Positions 29,935 to 36,427 of a stretch of DNA of 39,531 bases are shown one piece after another. The notes under the pieces are model-generated. The model worked only from the letters and a program-made list of their open reading frames with translations. It made no database searches and had not been told where the DNA came from. A program made the translations under genes and the position numbers. The stretch comes from DATMQA01 sp035566895 (GTDB lineage: Bacteria; Verrucomicrobiota; Verrucomicrobiia; Limisphaerales; UBA8199). The stretch's first letter is position 1, and every line of letters begins with the position of its first letter. The stretch spans positions 1 to 39,531 of the forward strand of contig DATMQA010000044.1 in assembly GCA_035566895.1 (NCBI GenBank), read 5' to 3'.

Positions 29935-32661
29935 ATGTCAGAACACGCGATGAACTCCTGCCTCTCCAAACGTTTCCTCTCCCGGAATTCAGTCCGGGCC
30001 TACTGTTGTAAAAGCATCACCGCCGGGTGCATTGGCTTGGCTGCCGCGCTGCTGCTGACCCCCGGCCCTGCTTCAGCGGCCAATCTCCTGGTCAATCCCA
30101 GCTTCGAGCAGAACAGCGGGCACGCAATCCCGTTGGGGTGGACGCGCTTTGCGCCGCCCACGGCTCAGAGTTTTGGGAATTACTGGATCGAGGCCGCCGT
30201 GACGCCAGAACAGGGCTCGGAGTACTACAAGGAATGGGGCGCGTCCTATGGCGCCCAACCCACCAATGTGGCGGGGATTTACCAGGACCTGAGTGCCGCC
30301 GCAGGCTCGACTTACCAAGCCAATGGCTGGTTTTATACCCACAGCACTGACCTGCTGGGCGCTGATTGCTACGTCTGGATCGAGGTGCTGTTCCTGTCGC
30401 CCAGTAGTAATGTCCTGGCCGGATTCGCTTCCGATCATTTTATGGCCAGTGCCGGGGCCGATACCTGGATTCCGAACCAGGTCAATCACGCCTATGACAT
30501 TTCGCAGCCGGTTTCCATTAACGATCCCTACTTCACCACCTACGCCGTAACCGGCACCGTCAGCCAGTTGACGGCGCCTGCAGGCACGGCCAAAGTCCGT
30601 TTCCGTTTTGCCTTTGCGCAACTGAACGCCGAGGGCGGCTCCTGCTTTTTCGACAACGCCGTGCTCAACCAACTCAGTGGCTCAGTGCCCCCGTCCATCA
30701 GCAGCCTCTTTCCCCAGAATATGATTTTCGTCAATCCCGCGGACGGGATTAGCTTCAACGTCAGCTCTCCGAGTGGCTTCACGATCACCAGCAACAACAT
30801 TGGCCTGATTCTCAATGGCACCAATGTTTCAGCCGGCTTGGCCATCAGCGGTTCCTCTTCAAACAAAAACGTCACCTATCACGGCCTGCTCTCAAATGCC
30901 GTGTACAATGCTTCTATCACCGTGACCGACGCTTTCGGTTTGACGGCCAGCGCCAACTCGCATTTCGAGACCACGTGGTTCGGCGTGCCGCCTGTCCTTT
31001 ATACGTGGGAAGCCGAGGACTTCGATTTCACCAACGGCCTTTACTACGATTTACCAGCCCTTTGCGGCACCATTGGCTCGCCTAATTGCTATTTCGGAAC
31101 AGTCGGCGTCGAGGGCGTGGATGAGCATGTCAACGGCAACCCTGCGCCTTCGCATGTTTACCGGCCCGACGATGCAGTGGGAACGGTGATTTCCGGCGAT
31201 TACGCGCGCAAAGATCATTCTTTGGCCGGTGTGTTCGATTATCGCATTGACCCGCTCAATTACGGCATGTGGCTGAATTACACGCGCGATTGGTCAAATG
31301 GCACTTATTGGGTGATCGGCCGCTTGTCCAGCGGCTTGTCTCCAGGAGTAATTACCCTCAGTGTAGTGAATCCGGATACCAGCACCACTGATCTCGGCAC
31401 TTTTGGCCTGACCAACGGCACGGATTGGAGCGCTTTCCAATATATCTTTCTGAAGGACACCAATGGTCAAAACGCGGTGGTCGCCCTAACCAACAAAATG
31501 ACGCTGCGCATCACCAGCGGTGGCAATCTCTTGCCGAATTTCTTCATGCTGGTCGCCGCAGAACCCGATTTGCCTTTGCTCAGCAACATGTATCCCACCG
31601 GCAGCCGGCCTTTCGAACCCACGAACACGTTCAGCTTTACGGTTAGCACGCTCGGCAGCAGTTTTCCCGCAAATGGCATCCAGGTTAACCTCGACGGCAA
31701 TGATGTCTCCTCAAAACTCGTCGTTACCGGCTCTGCGTCCGTTAAGAACGTGGTTTATACCAACCTTCTGCCCAATGCGGTCCATACGGCAGTGCTTGCC
31801 ATCACCAATGTGCTCGGCCACGGAATCCTGGTGACCAACAATTTTGATACGTTCACTGAAGATAACTTCATGGTGGAAGGCGAAGACTTTGACTACGGCG
31901 GCGGGCAATTCATCTATGACTGGTTCCCCGATGCTTACGGAGATGTTCCCAATGGACCTTATCCGGCCGTGACCAATATCGATTTCCAACATACGCACCT
32001 CGATGGTGAGGTCTTCAAGTATCGGACCGTGGGGGGCATTCCCCAGGATAATCTGGGGACGAAAGATTATTTACGATTGGCCTGGCAGAACAGTTTTTCG
32101 CCGGATTACGTGCTGGTTTTCTTCGCCGGCGGTGATTGGGCCAACTACACACGCGTGTATCCTGCCGGCAATTACTACGCTTACATCCGCTCCTCTGGCG
32201 ATGGGCCTTATTCAATGTACCTCGACCAGGTCGTCAGCGGCGCCGGGACCACCAGTCAGGTCACAAAACGTCTAGGGCATTTTGGAGGGTTCGGCAGATC
32301 TCCCGCATACGCGATCTTTGACTGGGTGCCTTTGACAGATGACGGTTTGGCTGCTTCTGCAATTGTGAGATTCAATGGTGGCACCAACACCTTGCGCCTC
32401 ACCACCGCGGGCAATTGCAATCCGAACTTTTTCATGTTCGTGCCGGTCTCAGGCATCACCATGACCGCAACCCGCTCGGCCGGCAAGACGGTGCTGTCGT
32501 TCCCGACGCAAGCCGATGTAAACTACAGGGTGTTTTACCGGACGAATCTTACCACAGACACCTGGGCCTATCTGACGAACGTCCTTGGTAATGGCGCTGT
32601 TAAATCCGTCACCGATCCGGCAACCTCCAGCCCGCGATTTTATAAGGTGACCGCGCCCTAA
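29935..32661 (+). CDS. Secreted protein with tandem carbohydrate-binding-like modules
   Basis: Starting at the ATG at 29935 gives 908 aa; an ATG at 29950 is also possible. After the signal peptide (GCIGLAAALLLTPGPASAA) there is a CBM4/9-like domain (about 50-250: NLLVNPSFEQNSGHAIPLGW to FRFAFAQLNAEGGSCFFDNA). Two tandem copies of a unit of about 280 residues follow. Each has an Ig-like part (INNIGLILNGTNVSAGL-like / IQVNLDGNDVSSKLVVTGSA), a CBM6-like part opening TWEAEDFDF / MVEGEDFDY, and an ending LRITSGGNLLPNFFM / LRLTTAGNCNPNFFM. The C-terminal module (NYRVFYRTNLTTDTWAYLTN to RFYKVTAP) is shared with its neighbours. No catalytic motif was recognised, so a glycan-binding role is more likely than hydrolysis. 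Confidence 0.8.
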   Translation: MSEHAMNSCLSKRFLSRNSVRAYCCKSITAGCIGLAAALLLTPGPASAANLLVNPSFEQNSGHAIPLGWTRFAPPTAQSFGNYWIEAAVTPEQGSEYYKEWGASYGAQPTNVAGIYQDLSAAAGSTYQANGWFYTHSTDLLGADCYVWIEVLFLSPSSNVLAGFASDHFMASAGADTWIPNQVNHAYDISQPVSINDPYFTTYAVTGTVSQLTAPAGTAKVRFRFAFAQLNAEGGSCFFDNAVLNQLSGSVPPSISSLFPQNMIFVNPADGISFNVSSPSGFTITSNNIGLILNGTNVSAGLAISGSSSNKNVTYHGLLSNAVYNASITVTDAFGLTASANSHFETTWFGVPPVLYTWEAEDFDFTNGLYYDLPALCGTIGSPNCYFGTVGVEGVDEHVNGNPAPSHVYRPDDAVGTVISGDYARKDHSLAGVFDYRIDPLNYGMWLNYTRDWSNGTYWVIGRLSSGLSPGVITLSVVNPDTSTTDLGTFGLTNGTDWSAFQYIFLKDTNGQNAVVALTNKMTLRITSGGNLLPNFFMLVAAEPDLPLLSNMYPTGSRPFEPTNTFSFTVSTLGSSFPANGIQVNLDGNDVSSKLVVTGSASVKNVVYTNLLPNAVHTAVLAITNVLGHGILVTNNFDTFTEDNFMVEGEDFDYGGGQFIYDWFPDAYGDVPNGPYPAVTNIDFQHTHLDGEVFKYRTVGGIPQDNLGTKDYLRLAWQNSFSPDYVLVFFAGGDWANYTRVYPAGNYYAYIRSSGDGPYSMYLDQVVSGAGTTSQVTKRLGHFGGFGRSPAYAIFDWVPLTDDGLAASAIVRFNGGTNTLRLTTAGNCNPNFFMFVPVSGITMTATRSAGKTVLSFPTQADVNYRVFYRTNLTTDTWAYLTNVLGNGAVKSVTDPATSSPRFYKVTAP

Positions 32662-32684
32662 GGCGTTTTACAGCCGCGTCAAAC

Positions 32685-32736
32685 GGCCCCGAGGAACAAA
32701 CGGGTCGTCCTCGTCCTCGTTCCTTCTCGCCCTCCC
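32685..32736. repeat. Word repeat (TCGTCCTCG) downstream of the binding protein
   Basis: CGAGGAACAAACGGG (32690-32704) is followed by GTCGTCCTCGTCCTCGTTCC (32704-32723) and TTCTCGCC, loosely complementary to the first part. It lies in the 167-bp gap between the convergent binding-protein and PEP-CTERM genes. No further gene is seen in 32662-32828. Confidence 0.4.
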
Positions 32737-32828
32737 CCAAAACACAAGGGGCGTCACCGGTTCGCCCGATGACGGCCCGAATGAATTTCTAATGAGGAGT
32801 GATCGCGCGCTCCATCCTCAATCTCAAC

Positions 32829-33626
32829 TTACGCGCGCCGCCGACGCAGCATGAGCGGCAGAACGCCCAAACCCAGCAGCGTGAGCGTGGAAGGCTCTGG
32901 CACAGTGATTGTAATGCCGCTGAAAACCGATTGCGCGGAAGCTCCGGGAGAAGTGCCACCATTCCCAATCTGGAAATAGCCAGTCAGGATGTCGCCGACA
33001 AGGTTGCCCGTCCATGGTTCGATTGGGCTTGTAGCGGTGCTGGCACCGTCAGTGACTTGGAACTGAAGGTTACCTGTGGCCCCGGCTTGAAAATACGAAA
33101 TCTTCATGCCGATCGTCGTGCCGGCCACGTAGGGAATACCTGAGTTCCAGAAGCCAGGTCCGCCGAAAAAGCCGATGAAGTGATCCTGGGAGGATTTGGC
33201 TAAAAATTGCAAATCGCCACCGGGGAAGGAGCCGTTACCCTGACCGTAAGCGGCGGTCATTCCGTTGGGTATGATAAAGCCGGCTTCGCTGTCAACCGAG
33301 CCGGTGTCGGGGCCAAGGGTCAGATGAAAGGAAACGATGAACGCGGTGTCACCGGCCCCCAGAATGTAGGGGTTGGAACCGTTGTTTGAAAATGCCCAGT
33401 AATCGCGGTCCAAGCCGCCCGATGTCGCCCGGAACGCGCCGGACTCGCCCATGGTGATGGAAGTGGGATAGTTGTTGATGTAATTCCCCGTCGCCCCGGG
33501 AAAATCATTGAAAACTCGCGGTGTGATGACGGCTGAGTTGATCGAGCTGATTTGAGCGGTCGCTCCGGTGACCGTTAGTGCCCCGATTACGGCTAAATAG
33601 TTCGTGTAGCGTTTGAGGTGTGACAT
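32829..33626 (-). CDS. PEP-CTERM sorting-signal protein
   Basis: Starting at the ATG at 33626 (MSHLKRYTNYLAVIGALTVT) gives 265 aa. The signal peptide ends near TGATAQ. The body is beta-rich and Gly/Ser/Asn-rich (YWAFSNNGSNPYILGAGDTA, GDLQFLAKSSQDHFIGFFGG). The C-terminus is a textbook PEP-CTERM tag: VPEPSTL, then a hydrophobic helix (TLLGLGVLPLML) and RRRRA. Such proteins are processed by an exosortase and are linked to exopolysaccharide export, which fits the Wza/Wzc locus here; no exosortase gene is in the window. Function of the mature domain is unknown. Confidence 0.9.
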   Translation of the reverse strand: MSHLKRYTNYLAVIGALTVTGATAQISSINSAVITPRVFNDFPGATGNYINNYPTSITMGESGAFRATSGGLDRDYWAFSNNGSNPYILGAGDTAFIVSFHLTLGPDTGSVDSEAGFIIPNGMTAAYGQGNGSFPGGDLQFLAKSSQDHFIGFFGGPGFWNSGIPYVAGTTIGMKISYFQAGATGNLQFQVTDGASTATSPIEPWTGNLVGDILTGYFQIGNGGTSPGASAQSVFSGITITVPEPSTLTLLGLGVLPLMLRRRRA

Positions 33627-33672
33627 AAATGACTCCGTAGATTCTATTGTTGTACTGGGCTCATTTTCATAA

Positions 33673-33701
33673 ATCACACCATAACCGGGAGCTTGTGTCA
33701 A
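33673..33701 (-). promoter_or_regulatory. Candidate promoter for the PEP-CTERM gene
   Basis: On the minus strand TTGACA (33701-33696), a 17-bp spacer and TGTGAT (33678-33673) lie about 47 bp upstream of the ATG at 33626. The -35 is a full consensus, the -10 matches 4 of 6. Confidence 0.45.
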
Positions 33702-33872
33702 GAACTAAAATTGCAGGTTTCGCAAAACATCCACGGGTGATTCATCTGCTTTAGGCAGACCGGAGGATAGCCTGCTTAGGGCGGGCCGTGAACTTAACCC
33801 TGCTTGAGAGTCGGCGTGCCGTGGCCGGTGCGCGCCCTGGAACTCCCGCGGGTCGTATTGGGTCCGCCTGGT

Positions 33873-34050
33873 GGGGTGTGGCGCGACGGATCAGGTCCGC
33901 CGCACCCCTAAAGATTAATGATCTTGTCGGTGAGTGCTTCAACGGTTGAGGATTGGCCAGACCGTAGTGAAGGTCTGCTGTTGGCACCAAGACCGCAGCG
34001 AGTCAGCGGTGGTCTTTTTGCGCACCTTCTGCAATTCATAAATGCAGAAG
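33873..34050 (+). ncRNA. Candidate structured RNA locus (four consecutive hairpins)
   Basis: The 440-bp gap 33702-34139 has no convincing gene, but four successive stems: GGGGTGTGGC/GCCGCACCCC (33873-33882 with 33899-33908, one G-U pair), CAGACC/GGTCTG (33958-33963 with 33972-33977), AAGACC/GGTCTT (33989-33994 with 34011-34016) followed by a U-tract, and CTTCTGCA/TGCAGAAG (34026-34033 with 34043-34050). It does not match tmRNA, RNase P, SRP or 6S RNA as I know them. An RNA on the plus strand ending at the third stem is the favoured reading, by inference only. Confidence 0.35.
33989..34019 (+). terminator. Intrinsic terminator without an upstream gene
   Basis: AAGACC (33989-33994) pairs with GGTCTT (34011-34016), with a competing inner stem ACCGC/GCGGT, and is followed by TTTTT (34015-34019). 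It reads as a plus-strand terminator, but no plus-strand gene lies upstream within 1.3 kb. Confidence 0.5.
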
Positions 34051-34139
34051 TTCTGCCTGCAAGCGGCGAGCTGTGGAAACTGTTAAACGGTTGACGGCCC
34101 CTCGGATTTTCAGGGAAGATATGGGCATAGCCGAACCGT

Positions 34140-34829
34140 ATGCCCAAAAGAATTGTGCTGATCACCGGGGTGACGCGCGGCCTGGGACGGGCCATGGTGG
34201 ACGAGTTTGTCCGCCTGGGACACACGGTGCTTGGATGCGGTCGGTCAAGGAAGGAAATCGAGCAGCTTCGCCGCCGATTGCGCCCGCCGCACGATTTTTA
34301 CGTGGTAGATGTAGCATCCGACGATGATGTCAAATCCTGGGCGAGCCTGCTGCTCAGTGCGCATGGCCCGCCGGACCTGCTGCTGAACAACGCCGGCATC
34401 ATTAATAAGAACGCGCCGCTGTGGGAGGTGCCAGCCCGGGAATTCGCGGAGGTTATTGACGTGAATCTAAAAGGCACTGCCAATGTCATCCGCCATTTCG
34501 CGCCGGAGATGGTCAAGCGCAAGCGCGGCGTAATTGTGAACTTTAGTTCGGGCTGGGGACGGTCCACGGACCCCGAGGTTGCTCCGTATTGTGCGAGCAA
34601 GTGGGGAATTGAAGGACTCACGCTGGCCCTGGCGCAGGAACTGCCCTCGGGCATGGCGGCGGTATCACTGAATCCGGGGGTCATCAACACAGCTATGCTG
34701 CAAAGTTGCTTTGGGAAATCAGCTTCGGGGTACATGTCTGCCGAGGAATGGGCCAAGACCGCGGTGCCCTTTCTCCTGAAGCTCGGCCCATCAGACAACG
34801 GGAAGCAGCTTGAGTTGGGCGATCACTGA
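34140..34829 (+). CDS. Short-chain dehydrogenase/reductase
   Basis: A classical SDR oxidoreductase of 229 aa, cytoplasmic, using NAD(P)H. Cofactor loop ITGVTRGLGRAM (TGxxxGxG), NNAG (LLLNNAGIINKNAP), catalytic Ser in NFSSGWG, and Tyr-x3-Lys in YCASKWG, followed by SLNPGVINTAML after the active site. The length is typical. The Arg in CGRSRKE after the second strand suggests a preference for NADP. Substrate unknown. It stands alone, before a small hypothetical and the nuo genes. Its stop codon lies inside a repeat array. Confidence 0.93.
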   Translation: MPKRIVLITGVTRGLGRAMVDEFVRLGHTVLGCGRSRKEIEQLRRRLRPPHDFYVVDVASDDDVKSWASLLLSAHGPPDLLLNNAGIINKNAPLWEVPAREFAEVIDVNLKGTANVIRHFAPEMVKRKRGVIVNFSSGWGRSTDPEVAPYCASKWGIEGLTLALAQELPSGMAAVSLNPGVINTAMLQSCFGKSASGYMSAEEWAKTAVPFLLKLGPSDNGKQLELGDH

Positions 34830-34910
34830 GCACTGTCACTGGTTGCTGATCGCACTGACTACTGATTCCTGCTTACTGCTCCCTGCTTACTGGTTACTGA
34901 TTACTTACTG
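34824..34910. repeat. Degenerate word array (ACTGATT / TTACTG)
   Basis: A run of about 87 bp made of variants of CACTG, CTGATT, CTGCTTACTG and GGTTACTGATTACTTACTG, all in one orientation. It overlaps the SDR stop codon (34827-34829) and ends before a C-rich stretch. No coding content. Confidence 0.65.
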
Positions 34911-34930
34911 CCCCCCGCCCCCCCGCGGTA

Positions 34931-34959
34931 TTGACTCTCCCGCCCTGCGCCCCTAGCTT
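34931..34959 (+). promoter_or_regulatory. Possible promoter before the small hypothetical and nuo genes
   Basis: TTGACT (34931-34936), a 17-bp spacer and TAGCTT (34954-34959) lie so close to the ATG at 34966 that the transcript would be leaderless or nearly so. The -10 is weak (3 of 6). Confidence 0.3.
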
Positions 34960-34965
34960 TGGACG

Positions 34966-35232
34966 ATGGCGAAATCGAGCAAAAGGAAGGCGCGGCGAAA
35001 GGCGCTCATGCTGGGCCTTGGTTTGGATTCCGACGGTCACAAACGACTGACCACCGGACCGAACTTTGCCCTGCTGGGCGGCACCGAAGAAACGCACGAG
35101 TTGATGACGGAGAAAGTTATCAAAATTAACGAAAAGCTCGCCGCCAAAGGCAAGCAACTCGAGGACGCCACCGGGGAAGAGTTGGACGAAATTGCTCAGT
35201 CAGTGGGACTCCATCGCCGGGAGCCCAAGTGA
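34966..35232 (+). CDS. Small hypothetical protein upstream of nuoA
   Basis: An 88-aa soluble protein. The N-terminus is very basic (AKSSKRKARRKALMLGLGLD), the middle has DGHKRLTTGPNFALLGGTEE and HELMTEKVIKINEKLAAKGK, and the end has EDATGEELDEIAQSVGLHRR. The family was not recognised; small proteins of this type occur in Verrucomicrobia. Its stop is 6 bp before the nuoA start, so it is probably co-transcribed with nuo. A nucleic-acid-binding role is possible from the basic start but is a guess. Confidence 0.7.
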   Translation: MAKSSKRKARRKALMLGLGLDSDGHKRLTTGPNFALLGGTEETHELMTEKVIKINEKLAAKGKQLEDATGEELDEIAQSVGLHRREPK

Positions 35233-35238
35233 TGTTTT

Positions 35239-35616
35239 ATGCAGGTTGAAAGCAGTCCGTACCTGTTGATTCTGGTGTTGCTGGCCGGCGCCGCCCTTTT
35301 TGCGTTGACGCCGCTGACGCTGGCCTGGCTTTGGGCCAGGAATTTCGCGCCGCCCAAGCCCGGTCCGGACAAAAATGCCACTTACGAATGCGGGTTGGAG
35401 TCCAAGGGAGACGCGTGGGTGCAGTTCAAATCGGAATATTACCTGTATGCGATCATTTTTTTGATCTTCGACGTCGAGACGATTTTTCTGCTGCCGTTTG
35501 CGGTGGCATTTGGCGGGCTTTCCGCCGGGGCGGCCATTGGCATGATGGTTTTCCTGTTGTTGCTGGTCGAGGGCCTGGTTTGGGCCTGGCAAAAAGGGGT
35601 GCTAACGTGGCGGTGA
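35239..35616 (+). CDS. nuoA: NADH-quinone oxidoreductase subunit A
   Basis: A small membrane subunit of respiratory complex I at the junction of the peripheral and membrane arms. The 125-aa product has three transmembrane helices (YLLILVLLAGAALFALTPLT, YLYAIIFLIFDVETIFLLPF, GAAIGMMVFLLLLVEGLVWA) and the family signature YECG...FKSEYYLYAIIFLIFDVE. It starts at ATG 35239, 6 bp after the preceding hypothetical gene. The first gene of the nuo cluster in the window. Confidence 0.95.
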   Translation: MQVESSPYLLILVLLAGAALFALTPLTLAWLWARNFAPPKPGPDKNATYECGLESKGDAWVQFKSEYYLYAIIFLIFDVETIFLLPFAVAFGGLSAGAAIGMMVFLLLLVEGLVWAWQKGVLTWR

Positions 35617-35619
35617 GGA

Positions 35620-35700
35620 GCAGGAAATGCGGTGATGGAGTGATGCAAAAAAACTCGCGCACCAGCTCCGGCTTTCACTTTTCACGTTTCATGTTTCACG
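35620..35700. repeat. Word arrays between nuoA and nuoB
   Basis: The left block 35620-35646 carries GATG words (GCGGTGATGGAGTGATGC). The right block 35672-35700 repeats TTTCAC/CACGTTTCATGTTTCACG. The two are loosely complementary. They fill the 99-bp gap between nuoA and nuoB. Confidence 0.5.
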
Positions 35701-35715
35701 ATCCCCCGCTGTTTT

Positions 35716-36330
35716 ATGGACGAAGGCCTGCGCAGTGAATTGAGCAAGCAGGGTATTTTTACGACGACCCTGGAGGACCTCTACAACTGGGGCCGCAAGA
35801 ACTCCGTCTGGCCGCTGGGGTTCGGCCTCGCCTGCTGCGCCATTGAGATGATCGCCGCTTCGATGGCACGCTATGACCTCGCGCGCTTCGGCGCAGAGGT
35901 GTTCCGGCCCTCACCCCGCCAGGCGGATTTGATGATTGTGGCGGGGACCGTCACCAAGAAAATGGCCCCGCAAGTGGTGCGGCTCTACAACCAGATGCCG
36001 GAGCCAAAATACGTCATTGCGATGGGTGCCTGCGCGATTTCGGGCGGGCCGTTCAAGCAGGGTTACAATGTCCTCAAAGGCATCGACCGCTATATTCCCG
36101 TCGATGTGCATATTCCGGGCTGCCCGCCGCGGCCCGAGGCGCTGCTGCACGCGCTGATGACACTGCAATGCAAGATTGATGAACAATCGCTGGCGGGCGG
36201 CAGTCGTGCCCGCCACCTCGTGGCTGAAGCCCCCAGCGAATTTCCGGTGCCGGAGTATGGGGAGCATGATCTGGTTCCCTCCAAGAATCCTGAGGTGTGG
36301 CAACCGCCGGCCATCGTCCGAGAAGGATAG
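35716..36330 (+). CDS. nuoB: NADH-quinone oxidoreductase subunit B
   Basis: The subunit that carries the terminal iron-sulfur cluster N2, the electron donor to quinone. 204 aa. The cluster ligands are visible: adjacent Cys-Cys in GLACCAIEMI, then Cys in MGACAISGG, and Cys in HIPGCPPRPEALL. Other family motifs: RPSPRQADLMIVAGTVTKKM and YNVLKGIDRYIPVDV. A C-terminal extension of about 55 residues after LQCKI is Pro-rich, not part of the core. The stop codon adjoins the inverted repeat at 36330. Confidence 0.96.
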   Translation: MDEGLRSELSKQGIFTTTLEDLYNWGRKNSVWPLGFGLACCAIEMIAASMARYDLARFGAEVFRPSPRQADLMIVAGTVTKKMAPQVVRLYNQMPEPKYVIAMGACAISGGPFKQGYNVLKGIDRYIPVDVHIPGCPPRPEALLHALMTLQCKIDEQSLAGGSRARHLVAEAPSEFPVPEYGEHDLVPSKNPEVWQPPAIVREG

Positions 36331-36409
36331 TTACATGGTTGCAATGTTACATGAGTTAAGCGGCTAACCCACGGGCGGGCCTTGGTTTGTAACTATGCAA
36401 CGATGTAAC
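36330..36409. repeat. 22-bp inverted repeat between nuoB and nuoC
   Basis: The arms 36330-36351 and 36388-36409 are complementary at 19 of 22 positions, built of GTTACAT and GTTGCAA words, around a 36-nt loop. Further copies of the word (GAATGTAAT) run on to 36419. The left arm starts at the last base of the nuoB stop codon. The right arm contains the ATG at 36395 that could be taken as the nuoC start. Confidence 0.75.
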
Positions 36410-36427
36410 GAATGTAATCTATTGGCT

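Noticed and set aside
33751..33990. Minus-strand open frame of 79 codons in the hairpin-rich gap
   Set aside because: The predicted protein is Arg/Pro/Ala-rich with no domain, the codon pattern is unlike the neighbours, and the same DNA forms strong hairpins. It is more likely noncoding.
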